Below are positions 49,425-61,495 of a stretch of 64,000 nt of DNA, piece after piece. Below the pieces are notes generated by a model. The model saw only the letters and a program-made list of their open reading frames with translations. It did no database searches and was not told where the DNA came from. Origin of the DNA: Sorghum bicolor (lineage: Eukaryota; Streptophyta; Magnoliopsida; Poales; Poaceae). Within the stretch, counting starts at the first letter, position 1. The number at the start of each line of letters is the position of its first letter. Where the stretch lies: contig NC_012872.2 of the NCBI RefSeq assembly GCF_000003195.3, positions 930,001 through 994,000 on the forward strand. The letters are read 5' to 3'. Position numbers and translations under genes: made by a program.

Positions 49425-50601
49425 TTATTAGTTTGTAGGTTGCAATTTATTTGAGCGTCCATGCGTTGTCTACCTTCGCTCGTCCTCCTCGACATACAGG
49501 CACACAAGGCTTTGTCACCATGTTCTCAAAGCCATGGCTGAAGGGATGGTAACACTGTTTTTGCTCCTACGGCTGGTATTATTGTTTTATTCCAAGTTCC
49601 CATCTCATGGTGAATGCACATGGGGCATACACACCAAAGCGAATATTTTCATCCTCCCCGAGATGTTCCTCTCTTCGTTGATTGCCCTCATCATCGTGGC
49701 ACTCTGCCTTAGCAGTCAACCAGAGGTGATGCCAATGCAGTTGACAAACATTCATCGGCATATGCCGCAACTGTGACCATCGACTGCAGTTTGCTACGAC
49801 AATGTGCTCTCTAGCGTCATTGCCAAGATTGTGTGACACAAATATTGTTGTATGGGTTGCCTGCCACTAGAATGAAATAAATTTTATGTACCAGATATGG
49901 TTTTATAAGATATAAAATTGTGGTTTTATATTATAAGTACAAAATAATGATTTTATATGGGTTGCTAGATACATTATGTTTATTATGTGCGGCGACCTTA
50001 TCAAGCTTTTTCTGACCTAGCCGATGACAGGCACCCACACCAATGATGGTGAGCCTTCTTTGACGAGCTCACTCACTCATGAGAGTGGGATAGTGAGGGG
50101 CACCTCAGCACAAGTCAACACTATACTATGGGTCTCACCTTTAAGCAAGGTCATATAGCATGTATATAGTTATGGATGAGATGGATTCCTCCCTAATTTT
50201 TGGGTCAGGACCTCCCACTAATGCGTCTCGTTGAAGAAATAAATCCATCCTAACTTTTAGTTTGGTTTGAAGGATTTAGAGAGGCGGAATGATTCATGGT
50301 TTTGACAGTTTTAGCTATAGGTCTTCGTATCATCTAGATACCCCACATGCCATTCCTGCTTTATTTATTTTATTTTTCCATGCCTTATCATCTCCATAGA
50401 GCGCTTTGTGAGACTTATACATCTGCTCCTCCCTCGATATTCCGATCCTCTACTTGTCGCTGGTTAAGGCTATTTGGTTGATATACTTAGAAGTTATCTG
50501 GGCCTGGCAACCAGTCCCACGCATACGAATTCATCGGCCTAGAATGGAGATCTTTGCATGTTTGTTTCTCTGCTTGGGAGGCAGTAACCAAACAACCCTA
50601 A

Positions 50602-50804
50602 GGACACTCACAACAGTAAGAGTCAGCTGCTAGCTCTAAGACAACCTCTCTAATAATATGATTAGACCCACATGACACTCTCACATGTTCTTAAAATATG
50701 TGTACGCGCTTAGCTCTTGATCAAGAGCTAGCTTTCTCTCTCTTCTATTAAAATATAAAAAGAATGCTTAGAGCTAGCTTATGAGCTAGCCATTACGAGT
50801 GCCC
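50602..50804. mobile_element. PIF/Harbinger-like MITE
   Basis: GGACACTCACAACAGTA at the left pairs with the inverted right end GGGCACTCGTAATGGCT. GAGCTAGCTT words sit inside. TAA flanks both sides. Confidence 0.8.
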
Positions 50805-51032
50805 TAAGGTGCATGCTTTGGTTGGGGTGGAGTGAGGTGCAGAGTGATGCAATGTGCATGCATTCTCCAATCCGTTCACATCAATGATTAGCTGATGAAG
50901 CCTTTAAGCCTGAGCAACAACAGACCGACCTGAAGAGCAGAGCATATCATGTTCCCGTCAGTCTCTCTCTCTAGAGAATCTGTGGTTGCGATGAGGCTGT
51001 AAATCTGTAATCGCGCAGCGCCTCACCATGCC

Positions 51033-51549
51033 CTTAGCAGCCAAGTTTCCGGAACATAGGGTATGTGGTACGGGAACGTGGTACGCGGTACGACATTCTC
51101 ATAAACTATGGAACGTAGGGGGTATATAGCTTCGTCTCGTTCCTTTAAGTTGCGGAACGCGTTCCACTTTCTAAAGAAACGTGTTTGGGACGTAGTGGTT
51201 GACTCAGGTAGTTTTACGTGTTGTTTTGAACCAAATGAGTTCGATTCCTAGCGTGATATAGTTTACTATTGTATTTTTGTTTCACTTAGGGCTGTCCAAC
51301 TCCAACCTTAAGGCTCATTGCAGGTCTAGGCCAATGAGTCAATCACCATCTAGATTTTTCGCCGACCGCTCATGGACGGGCATGGCGCAGTATGCACACA
51401 TACCACGAAGTTCCATATGATTGCTCCTATATATGATTCGTGTTCCACTGCATTTGGGAACGATGTTCCATGATGTTCCCGTTCCATGTTTCGGGACGAA
51501 GTTCCCGGAACGGGGAACGTGCCCATGTTCCCGTACCCCGGCTGCTAAG
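51033..51549. mobile_element. hAT-like element with 8-bp target duplication
   Basis: The inverted ends CTTAGCAGCC/GGCTGCTAAG bound 517 bp, with ACCATGCC at 51025-51032 and again at 51550-51557. The sub-terminal parts repeat GGTACGGGAAC/GTTCCCG words. Non-coding. Confidence 0.7.
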
Positions 51550-51616
51550 ACCATGCCCGTACAGGCAAAGGCGGCTGTGCTTGTGATTTGTCATCCCATC
51601 CGTGGAGGCCCGTGGG

Positions 51617-52122
51617 TATAGATGTACATTTGGCCCGGTCCGTGGCACGGCCCGGTCCGGTGTTTGCGGGCCACGGGCGGCCCGGCCCGTTGCCGGACCG
51701 GGCCACGGGCCGCACCCTCGGCCCGCAGCACGGTGGTGGCCCATGGCCCGACACGGCCCGCTCATTTTGTTCTATATGTTGTGATTTTATGCTCTTTCTC
51801 TTTGATATAACTTGTGAATTGAATATGTTTTGCTTGAAACAATGAAATTGTATGCTGCTTCTTTCATATGTTGTGATTTGTGAAAAATTGACCTTTGTTA
51901 AAAAAAACTAGTAAATTAAGACATGAGATGCTTGTCGGGCTGTGGGCCGGTCCGGCCCGGAAAAATAGCCCACGGGCCGGACCATGGGCCGCACCCTCAG
52001 CCCGCAGCACGGTGGTGGCCCGGCCCGGTCGGCCCGTGGCCCGACGTGGCCTGCCCCGTGCCAGCCCGGTCCGGCCCGATCGGGCTGCGGGCCGTGCCGG
52101 CCCGGTCCGTTGTACATCTATA
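51617..52122. mobile_element. hAT-like foldback MITE, GC-rich
   Basis: TATAGATGTACA and TGTACATCTATA are inverted ends of a 506-bp element. CCCGTGGG at 51609-51616 and 52123-52130 is an exact 8-bp target duplication. Both halves are made of GGCCCGG/CCGGGCC words around an AT-rich centre and could fold back over much of their length. Confidence 0.85.
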
Positions 52123-53813
52123 CCCGTGGGGCGTGGGTCTGCTGCTCATAACTGACTGCAGGCCATGATCGTTGGCCTACTGCTCAGCTTCAACAATGGC
52201 AATGGCACGGCATCATGCACCTTCAGCTCGCGACGTGCCACGCAGATGCAGTGTCAGCTTGTCACCCCCAAGGCCCCAACCCGTAACATGATGGACATGG
52301 ACACCAGCCGTCAGTTCAGTTGACTACTCGAGTTCGAGTACTACTCGATCACACGCATTCCGAGGCAAATCCTATCGTTTGCATGTTCATAACAAAATCC
52401 CAGTAATCAGCTGACCAGATGAACCGATTTAACAAGAAATCTTTACGACCACTAATAATATGTGTTCATTTTAGCAGCAAATTTAGTTAATATTTTGTCA
52501 AACACCAAAATTCTTTAACCGAAGGATGCCCAAAGCCCACGAACCGGGCACGCCGCGCAGCCACTCACTCACCACCAGGCCACCACCGGTTCATGCCAAA
52601 CGTGTGCGGGCGGATTTGTCATGCCATCGCAAGCCGTGTGCTGACAGATCTTGGCGATTTTGTTCTGCCAAAAAAAAAAAAAAAGAGAAGCCAGAACTCC
52701 CTTCGTTCAACAGGAATGCTGGGCCGTCAGCCCAAACGGGCTCTGTGGCCCGTTTCTTCACACAGCGAGCCCACTTGCTCCCAGCTGTTATAAGGAAATT
52801 GTTCCCATGATTTGGACATACTATACCCCTGTTTCTTCACAGAGTCTCTTTTGGTTTCCTTCTGTTGACCGGGCATGGCAAAACGAACCTGATCGAGTCG
52901 ATTTTGGTGCATTCTTTTTTTAATATCTGTAAAAAGACGCGACGAAAATGATGCGAGGCACGGACACGGACACGACTGAATAAACAGCTTTGCTTTGGAA
53001 ACCACGAAGTCAACTTTGAATAGCTGCTGCAAGGTCAGTAATCCGACACTGACTTGGCAATGGTTCTGTGGTGCCTTTCCCAGAAACCAGTGACCGAGTG
53101 AAAAAAAAAAAAAGGAGACAACACAACAAGACGAGAAGATGATGGCACATGGCAGTAAAATCACATTGCAGTTGCAGGTGATGGCACGGACAAGGATTAC
53201 CGCATGCACTACCCACCCAATCCGTTCCGGTTCACGTCGAATGATTATGTGAAAATCAAGTGCCGAGTCGTCTCGTCACATGTGGTGTCACTGTGCCGTG
53301 CCCGTGCGTGGGGTGGGACAACAGCAACAGGCCGACCTCCTCAAGAGCAGAGCGTATCACCTTCTCTTGAGTTCTCTCTCGTCAGTCAGGACGGCCTCGC
53401 CATGCCGGACACAGGCTTTTATAGGCTTCTGATCCGTGGAGTGGAGGCCAGGCCCGTGGGTGCCTCTGCCTCCTCTCCTCGTCTGGGCAGACCAATGGTG
53501 GCTGCCCGCCCGTGACTGACTGAAAGCTGCTGCAGTGCCACGCCCAGCCCAGTGTGTGTGAGTGTGAGCTCCTCGTCATCCAGCCAGGCAACGCTACAAC
53601 ATGTGACTATTATGTGAGCGTTGCCAATTGCCATGCAGATGAGCTGCAGGGATGGCCGGGACCCGGGCCGATGGACATGGACGCGCAGCCGTCAGTTCAG
53701 TTTACTACTCGAGCACTCGACCAGACGCATTCCGAGGCAAATTCGCATGTTCGTCACAACAAAAATCCCATAATCAGCTGACTCTCAGTTTTTATACTCT
53801 ACTGCTTCTTTTA

Positions 53814-54041
53814 GGCCTGTTTTAGTTCCAAAAAGGTTTTAGAACCGTAGCACTTTGGTTTGTATTTGATAAATATTATCTAATCATTGACTAACTAGGT
53901 TTAAAAGATTCTTCTCGTTAATTCCGACTAAACTATACAATTAGTTTTTATTTTTATCTATATTTAATACTTTGTGCATGTGTTTAAAGATTAGATGTGA
54001 TAAAGAATCTGAAAAATTTTGTAAAACTTTTTATGAACGCC
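53814..54041. mobile_element. GGCCTTGTTTAG-family MITE, copy
   Basis: GGCCTGTTTTAGTTCC at the left, ...GAACGCC at the right, with TTA on both sides. It interrupts copy B of the segmental duplication. Confidence 0.8.
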
Positions 54042-54862
54042 TTACCAGTATAGTACTCCGTACGTGTTTTACCACACCAGCACTGAGCCACTGACAGTGG
54101 TCCACTGCTCAGTTACTGCTCGATGGGTCGTACTGTAGTAGGAAGGGCCATGAGTCAGGAAACAAGCACGATACCGAAAATACCGTTCGCTGATTTATTC
54201 TTAAAGAAAATATATTATTAATTATGAAAAAGTGAAAAATGAACAACATCCTCGAAGAGCACCGAAGAACATGCACGAGTGCAGCATGTTCGTTGGTCGA
54301 AAGACATGGCTATGTTCGTAAACTAATAGATTCAGCAGATAAAATCAAACAAACAACAGACTTATGGTTAAATCTAGTTCAAACACAAAAAAAAGTCTGT
54401 CAATCAAAATTTTAAATATAGAATTCAGTGAAAATTTTGGCGCTATTCCGTGACTGATTCGATTTGCGGATGGCGTTAGCCCAATTAACCTATTCTTTAA
54501 AGAGAGATATCTCTGTGACTATTATATTATTGAACACCGAACCATGTCCATCTTGACAGCAAGTTAAGTGAATATTTTATCAAAACCGATTTTTTTAAAT
54601 AAATAATCAAACTGACCGAATCCCTCAGTTCTATGCACCGGGCGCGCCGCGCAGCCACCACTCTCGCACCCGTTCATGTCAAACGTGTGCAGATTTGTCA
54701 TGCCGTGTGCTGACCACACTGCACATCTTCTAGCTCGAACAGACCTTGGAGATTTGTTCTGCAAAAATTGACAGCCAGATTTGGCTGGCCGTTTGCGTCA
54801 CACACGTGCAGCGCCAACAGATTTGGAAAACAGAATTTGGAATTCTCGATTGAGAGATTTTC

Positions 54863-55093
54863 GCCTTGTTTAGTTTCCAAAAATTTTCAAGATTCTCCGT
54901 CACATCGAATCTTTATATACATGCATGAAGCATTAAATATAGATGAAAATAAAAACTAATTGCACAGTTTGTCTGTAATTTGCGAGACGAATCTTTTGAG
55001 CCTATTTACTCTATAATTGTATAATAATTATCACAAACAAACGAAAGTGCTACAGTAGCCAAAAGCAAAAATTTTCGCGGACTGAACAAGGCC
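54863..55093. mobile_element. GGCCTTGTTTAG-family MITE, copy
   Basis: GCCTTGTTTAGTTTCC to CTGAACAAGGCC, with the usual GAGACGAATCTTTTGAGCC interior. Confidence 0.8.
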
Positions 55094-55110
55094 TCTGCCA
55101 ATGGATTGGA

Positions 55111-55353
55111 GGCCTTGTTTAGTTCCAAAAAATTTTACAAAACAGACACTGTAGCATTTTCGTTTGTATTTGACAAATATTGTCCAATCATACAGTAACT
55201 AGGCTCAAAAGATTCATCTCGTCAATTTCGACCAAACTGTACAATTAGTTTTTATTTTCGTCTATATTTAATACTCTATATATACGTCTAAAGATTCGAT
55301 GTGACGAAAAATGTGAAAAATTCTGCAAAATTTTCTGGAAAGTAAACAAGGCC
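55111..55353. mobile_element. GGCCTTGTTTAG-family MITE, copy in inverse orientation
   Basis: GGCCTTGTTTAGTTCC to AGTAAACAAGGCC, flanked by GGA on both sides. It lies 430 bp upstream of the MAKR start codon and in opposite orientation to its neighbour at 54863. Confidence 0.8.
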
Positions 55354-55782
55354 GGAATTGAAATCGACGGCTGGAGGAGGAGGAAGGAGATCACGGGAGC
55401 CCCACCGCCGCCCGCCCCCGGCCTGAGCAGTGCACGGGCGGACGGGCCCCCCTCTCTCTGACGCCGTCGAAAGCCGGAAGCCGCCCTCCCCGTCCAACCC
55501 CCTCTGCTGCTCATCTATTTGGCATTGATGCGGCAACTGCAACGCCACCTCCTCCATCCGCAGCCGGTCCTCCTCACTCCTCTGTCCTCCTCAAAAGGCT
55601 CCCTCAAAAAAGAGTCTTTTTTCGACCGCTGCGAGTCGAGAAGGCGAGGAGTAGTTGGCCTCGGAACCGAGCAAGCGAGGGAGCAAGATTTGACTGCCGA
55701 GAAGTGAGTGAGTGAGCCAGAGTGAGGGGAGCTCCAGCTTCCAGCAAAGCTCCGTGCCGCTGTTCCGTTCCGCGCGTGCGTC

Positions 55783-57177
55783 ATGGAGTCCTTCAGCTTC
55801 CTCAAGTACCTGCGCGGCGGCGGTGGCGGCGTGGTCGCCGGCGCCCAGCGCGCGCCCGCGGCCGCAGCCACCACGACCACCACCATCTCCGCGTCGGCGT
55901 GCGAGGACGGCGGGGGCGGGGACGGCAACGACGACGACGCCTCCTTCTTCGACCTCGAGTTCGCCGTGCCCGGCGACGAGAGCGCCGCGTCCGACGCTGA
56001 GGAAGAGCGGGTCGAGTTCAACTTCGCCGTTGCCGGCGGAGAAGACGTCGTGGCGCCCGGGGCCGCCGAGGCGGTGGTCGTCGAGACGCCGGCGCCTGAG
56101 GCGGAGACGGAGACCGAGACCGAGGTAGAGGCCGTGCCGGTTCCGCCGCCGGCGCCGCTGCTCCGCCCGGCCACCAAGTTCCGCGTCCTGCTGCTCAAGC
56201 TGAGGAAGCCCAAGGCCCCGGCGCCAGCCGACGGGGTCGCGCAGGCGCCGAGGCAGCAGGCGACGAGCCGGTTCCTGATAAAGTTCCGGGTGGAGGACGC
56301 GCCGCTGGCGTCGCTCTTCACGCGCGACAACAGCTCGCGCACCTCGGACGCTGGCGCGGACCGTGCCCCGGCCACCGCGGCGGCGGCAGAGCCCCAGCAC
56401 GAGGTGGCCTCGATCACGGCGGAGGAGCGGCGGTTCGCGAAGGAGGTGGTCCTGCGGTACCTGAGCAAGATCAAGCCGCTGTACGTGAAAGTGTCGCGGC
56501 GGTACGGCGAGCGCCTCCGGTTCGGCGGCACGGCGAGCGAGGGCGAGGAGACGGACGTGGAGCCCGACCCATCCCCGGCGCCAACACCTTCCCCGTCCCC
56601 GTCGCCATCCCCGTCCCAGGCTCCTTCGTCGTCGTCGGCGACAGCGACGCCTGCGGCGATGACCCCTGCCCCGGCGCCGCAGCCGGTGGTGGTGGCCTGC
56701 GGCGTGCGCGCGCCCCGCGCCAGCGTGCCCGCGGGTCTGAAGCAGGTGTGCAAGCGCCTCGGAAAGAGCCGGTCGGCTTCCTCCGCGGTGGCCGCGGCGC
56801 CCTCGCCGGGTGCCCATGCCCCCACGGCGGCGGGCACAGGGACAGGGACGGGCCCGCAGCAGCCGCAGCGGCGGGACGACTCGCTGCTGCAGGTGCAGGA
56901 CGGCATCCAGAGCGCCATCGCCCACTGCAAGCGCTCCTTCAACGCGTCCAAAGGTACGGGTACGGGTCATCATCGGGCCCACTGCATGCACGGATGGGCC
57001 CACCTCCCAGAGACACAATAGCAGCCTACTTAAGCTACGATACCTAGGAGTAATGGCTAACCGCATCTTTGCGTGTGTACTTGGTGTGCCGTAGGGTCGG
57101 AGTCGCCGCTGCTGCGGTCCATGACGGCGACGACGGGCGGCGAGGCGAGGGCGGCCGGCGCCGGGGAAGGCGCGTGA
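55783..57177 (+). CDS. Membrane-associated kinase regulator (MAKR) family protein
   Basis: Two exons, 55783-56953 and 57095-57177, in phase, 417 residues. It opens MESFSFLKYLRGGGGG, followed by an acidic stretch with DDASFFDLEF, the family's N-terminal motif. In the middle come basic motifs TKFRVLLLKLRKPK and a Ser/Pro-rich tract of PSPSPSPSP type. Near the C-terminus is the conserved DDSLLQVQDGIQSAIAHCKRSFN, with exon 2 adding SESPLLRSM. MAKR/BKI1 proteins sit at the inner face of the plasma membrane through basic residues and regulate receptor kinases such as BRI1. Which member this is was not resolved. The first exon is very GC-rich, giving long spurious open frames on the minus strand. 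Confidence 0.87.
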
Positions 57178-58917
57178 GGCGGTCCGGTGGCGCGAAGACT
57201 GTGACGGTGATCGCCGTAATACCCGTACGGCCGTACATCGGGCTCTAGTGATGTGGTGGTGTCAGTGTAGATGGTAGTACTACTCCAAGTAGTAATAGAT
57301 GGTGTTTGGATTAGGCTGGTGACGGCGTGTTATGTTTAAAAAAAAAATGGGGTAGGCATGCATGCATGCATGTTTTGGTTTGGAGCAACGTGGCCGGAGG
57401 CAAAGCTTTGTCTTTAGCGAGCGCCGCGCCGCGCCGAGCTGAGCTGAGCTGAGCTGAGCTGAGCTGCATTGCATGATCTCGCCGTCTGTTGTCTAGTTCG
57501 ATGATGATAGTTTGTCCGTGTGTCTGTCTGGAGGCTGGTGGTGGTTGCACCGTGTGTGCAGTGTAGTGTAGTACAGTGTACTAGTAGGTGGTGTGGTAGT
57601 GGGGTATGCGACGCATGTAGTACGTGCTCTTACATTATATGTAAAAATATTGCCAGTCCGGCCATGTGAAGTCGCTTTCAACTCCCTAGTAAATTGCTCA
57701 TCATTTAATTTCTGTCCTTTGATTGTTACTCTAATTCTAGTACGAGCAGTCGTGGATGGTGTACGACTTGTTCCTCGTTCGTTCATGGCGGTGTGTTACG
57801 GTGTTGGGACGGCTGAAACGGCGGTAGGTTAGGGACAGCCGCATCTCTGTAGACACGGGTGGATACGAGTAGCATAGCAGCGAGCGAGAGAAAAGACGGC
57901 GGCTTATCGGCAGAAGAAGCACGCACGCCAGGCCCCTGGGTGAGCAAGGAAAAGGGCGCTTTCCCGTTGCCGGATTTGTTGCGTTGCAGGTGCGCGCTGG
58001 GAGGATTTGTGTTTGTTTTCCTTTTCCCGAGGGGCGACGGAGAAGAGCAGCGAGGCGTGTGACAGCGAGTACGTACGTGTATCCTCCCTCCCCGTCGCGG
58101 TCGGTGGACCAAATCTGGCGGCCGGTGTTTTTGGCAGCGCGCGGCTTTCCGTCCCCTCCGCTCCGACGTCCATCGGATCGGACTGCCTCGCCCTTGTCGC
58201 GTTGTCTTGCCCCGCCGCGGCGCGTCCGTGCCGAGCGAGCGGCAGCCTCGGTCGCCGCGAAAGGCTACGAGTAGCACGGAGCAAGGCGCGACGCCAGGGT
58301 CTCGACTCGACTCGTCATGACGTACCGCTCCGTGGGCCTGCGCGCCTTCCGTGGACGAGCACGCCACGACCTGCTTTGTGTGCCACCTCGCCATTCACGC
58401 ACGCGGCGCCAAGGCACCACAAGTACTCCGTGCCTCTGGAGTGACTGCACGTCGCGGCCCGGTCCCGGTGCGCGACGCCTGGCCGGCCGGCCGGCTGCTG
58501 GCCGCTTTGAGCGCCTGCACGCTTGGGTGGGTGCACTCTACTTACGTGCCACAGGCGTAGCTGACGTCGTGGGTCACGCACGCGTCGACGCGCGGCGTAG
58601 TAGTTGCCCTCGCCTGGCTCTCCCGGGCCCGGCGAGTCAGCGAGTCATGGAGCGAGGACGGGGAAGTGATGTCCAGATTTCCAGGGAGTAGGGCCCGTGC
58701 GTGGTGTGGTTCGTCGCGAATTAAACCCGGCAAGATTGCCAGAAGCCCGCATTGACTTTGTTTCATCTACTACTCTCAGTACATTTACACTAAGCGCGAG
58801 GATACGATTCTAGATCCGAATAAAAGAAACGCTAGCATCGACGTGCTTGGCTCTAAATAAATATATACCTAATATGGTAACAAAAATTTTGAACAAACTT
58901 AATGTTATTTGTTTAGT
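57178..58917. other. 3' flank of the MAKR gene and GC-rich intergenic DNA
   Basis: Contains a CATGCATG run (about 57358), an AGCTG pentanucleotide array (about 57436-57466) and a GC-rich stretch (57850-58720) with overlapping frames on both strands but no recognisable product. Confidence 0.55.
57436..57466. repeat. Pentanucleotide microsatellite (AGCTG)n
   Basis: About six uninterrupted GAGCT units in the 3' flank of the MAKR gene. Confidence 0.9.
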
Positions 58918-58922
58918 ATATA

Positions 58923-59994
58923 CTCCCTCCGTCCCTGAAAGAATCAATTCCTAGGATCCGTGTCAGTCAAACTTTTTAAAGTTTGACTAACTTTATAGAA
59001 AAGAGTAACAACATCTATAATATAAAAGAGAACTGCTCCGGTACTCCTCTTTTTAAATATTTCACGGATCTCAAAGTCGTTCATTCTTATCAATTATTTT
59101 CTTATTTTTCCACCTGTCCCGCATGGGTCTGGCATGTCTAAAACCCAATCCGTGTCCAGCCCAAATGCAATCCTCCTAACTTATCTCTCCCGATCGCTTC
59201 GTGCTTTATTCGATTCCCGTACGTACATTCCGTTTCTTATACACACGTAGCCGGCGGCCATGTATAGTCGCAACTAGTACATATACCAGGCAATGGTTCA
59301 ATGGAAAAAGATTTAGGCAACGGAATGCAAAGGCGCCGAAGATGGATAGAATGGTGTAACGGACCTCCTCTCCTATAGCAAGAACCGAACGCGATGCATG
59401 AAACAAAACTGGTCCAGAGATGGAGGTGCTCGCCGCTGTGGATGACCATCGAGGAGGGAGATAGAGGTGCTGCCGTGGTCATGATGTGTAGGTGCGCTCC
59501 TTGTCAAAACCCAGATTGAAACAAAGAAAATGGAAGTTGAAGTCTGAACTGAATTTGGTTAGACGCTCCTACCGTGCATATGCGGCCGCGAGGACAACCA
59601 TGGAGCACCGCCACCGGCTGCCATATGAGGAAACGAAATAGACGGGAACCAAAACAATCTGAAGAGATGGATTACGGCTGCATTTGGGCTGGACATGGGT
59701 TGGGTTTAGACATATGAGACCCATGCGAGGGCCCAGGTGGAAAATAGTTAAGCAAACATTTAATAATTATTAATTAAATAGGTTGCTTTAAGATCTGTGC
59801 AATTTTAAGAAGAGGAGTACCGGAGCAGTTCTCAATATAAAATACACATTATATGAAAATATATTTTATGATGAATCTAATAATACTAATTTGATACTAT
59901 AAATCTTAGCATTTTTTTCTAGAAATTTGGTCAAAGTTTAAAAAGTTTGACTTAGGACAACTCTAGAAATTGATTCTTTCAGGGACGGAGGGAG
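58923..59994. mobile_element. Stowaway-like MITE, split by a later insertion
   Basis: CTCCCTCCGTCCCTGAAAG and CTTTCAGGGACGGAGGGAG are perfect inverted ends with TA on both sides. The two halves (58923-59018 and 59843-59994) would make an element of about 257 bp once the inner MULE and one copy of its 9-bp duplication are removed. Confidence 0.92.
59028..59833. mobile_element. Mutator-like (MULE) MITE nested in a Stowaway
   Basis: GAGAACTGCTCCGGTACTCC and its inverse GGAGTACCGGAGCAGTTCTC bound 806 bp. AATATAAAA at 59019-59027 and 59834-59842 is an exact 9-bp target duplication. The inverted similarity extends about 150 bp inward (GCATGGGTCT../..AGACCCATGC, CAGCCCAAATGCA../..TGCATTTGGGCTG). 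There is no transposase; the centre (about 59200-59660) is unrelated unique sequence of unknown origin. Confidence 0.9.
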
Positions 59995-59999
59995 TATAA

Positions 60000-60964
60000 T
60001 ACTAAATAGTACCACACATTATATTATTACTATATACATAATTTAGTTACTACATTTGACATCAGTTGACCCGGCACTGCTGTAGAGTTTAATTCAGTTT
60101 GGACGGATAGGAGTACAGTGTAGCAGGAGTAGAGACTACGGATAGGATGATCACAGCACCAATGCCGGGGCACCGTTGTTTGCCGTGGAAACTGGTTACT
60201 GTTACCTCGGCTCAAAAACCATTGTTGAAAGTGTTGTTAGCCGATTTTATTGTGAGAGAAAAACATTGTTGGGTGTTCGATAAATTCAGTATATAAACTT
60301 AAACAAATAAATAATTAAAAGTATTGTTCGCTGATTTTTTATAAAAGAAAAGTGCTAGTGAATGACTCACTCGAGCTAACAGTCACATGTCGAGATTGAA
60401 ATTGAAACCGAGAGCAGCATCTGGCATTGATGACATCTCCGCCGCTGTACCAGTTTTGATTGCTGATTAGCACCCGACTGCCCGCTTCATTCTCTTTGCT
60501 CCACAGCTGGATTAGGAGGAAAATGCATAGATAACCACGGGACGGGGACGTGATGGTCCACGATAGCAGCGGGTGCTTGCCGGCAGCAGGGGCGAAAGCG
60601 GCCGGGATTATTCTTGAGGTCCAGCGTCGAGCGGCGCTGAGGTGACGACAAGAACTAATTGCGATTGCAAATGATGCCGACGACGGCGGGTTCCAAGTCT
60701 GGCCGGCCGGCCGGCCCCGGGTCAGCTGGACCAGACAGCGCCTCGCCGTCCAACGCTACGATCCGTTCCGTTCCGTTCAGTCGTGACGGGAACGGGCCAT
60801 GGCGTATATATTCCCTTCTGTTCCATGCGGCGGAAATATACAGTTCTGACCAAGTAGAACCGTTTTGATTTTGACCCAGTTCATATAAAAGTTAGACATC
60901 AAATAAGTGTAACATCTTTTCTTTGTATTTTTAGTGGCATATATTAATATTTTTTAAAAATATA
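60000..60964. other. Intergenic DNA, no gene seen
   Basis: AT-rich left part and a GC-rich patch at 60400-60830; no coding or repeat structure that I can name. Confidence 0.5.
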
Positions 60965-61224
60965 CTCCCTCCGTCCCAAATTATAAGTCATTCCAAGAAT
61001 CTTGGAGAGTCAAAGTTTTTCAAGTTTGACCAAATTTATATAGCAAAATAATAATATTTTTAGTACCAACCAAGTATCGTTAGATTCTTTATTAGTTATA
61101 TTTTAATAGTGTACCTATTTTATGACATAAATCTTTATATTTCTCTTTATATTTTTGGTCAAACTTGAAAATGTTTTGACTCTCCAAGATTCTTGGAATG
61201 ACTTATAATTTGGAACGGAGGGAG
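60965..61224. mobile_element. Stowaway/Mariner-like MITE
   Basis: CTCCCTCCGTCCCAAATTAT to ATAATTTGGAACGGAGGGAG, with TA on both sides and the pair CTTGGAGAGTCAAA / TTTGACTCTCCAAG inside. It is the same family as the copy at 34817. Confidence 0.9.
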
Positions 61225-61244
61225 TATTAAAATTTAATGAGATA

Positions 61245-61495
61245 CTCCCTACGTCTTACAAAGAATCATCTTCTTCCAGAGAAGTTAATCATTCTTAACA
61301 TTCATCAAATATATAAGAAAATATTAATCTTTATGGTTCCTAATTACTATCTCAGATGAATCGATGAATATTTTTTTATAATAGATTTATTTAAAAATAT
61401 AAATACTGCTAATATTTTTTATAAACCTAATTAAAATTAAAGTTTGATCAACGCGAACATCAAAGCCACATTCGTTTATTTTTGGATGGAGGGAG
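61245..61495. mobile_element. Stowaway-like MITE
   Basis: CTCCCTACGTCTTACAAAGA to TTATTTTTGGATGGAGGGAG. TA is on the left only. It lies 20 bp from the preceding Stowaway copy. Confidence 0.7.

Larger units (their letters stand above)
50905..54800. repeat. Diverged segmental duplication
   Basis: Copy A (about 50905-52680) and copy B (about 53330-54780) share, in order, AGAGCAGAGC.TATCA, GTGGAGGCC.., GACATGGAC, CAGCCGTCAGTTCAGTT, ACGCATTCCGAGGCAAAT, GCGCAGCCAC, CAAACGTGTGC and GATTTGT(CATGCC). Each copy later gained different transposons, so they differ in length. Confidence 0.75.
46307..55110. other. Gene-poor, transposon-rich region
   Basis: No spliced gene could be assembled. An 80-codon hydrophobic frame at 49534-49776 (+) is isolated and unrecognised. 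Most of the region is accounted for by the MITEs, hAT-like elements and segmental duplication listed separately; the remainder shows nothing I recognise. Confidence 0.55.

Noticed and set aside
49534..49776. 80-codon hydrophobic open frame
   Set aside because: Isolated, no promoter, splice or homology evidence visible; membrane-like composition is common by chance in T-rich DNA.
55515..57066. Two long open frames (478 and 491 codons) on the minus strand
   Set aside because: Shadows of the GC-rich MAKR exon 1; low-complexity translations without any recognisable motif.
57783..58444. Overlapping frames of 145-203 codons on both strands
   Set aside because: GC-rich DNA rarely contains stops; no domain, no splice structure, and equally good frames on both strands.
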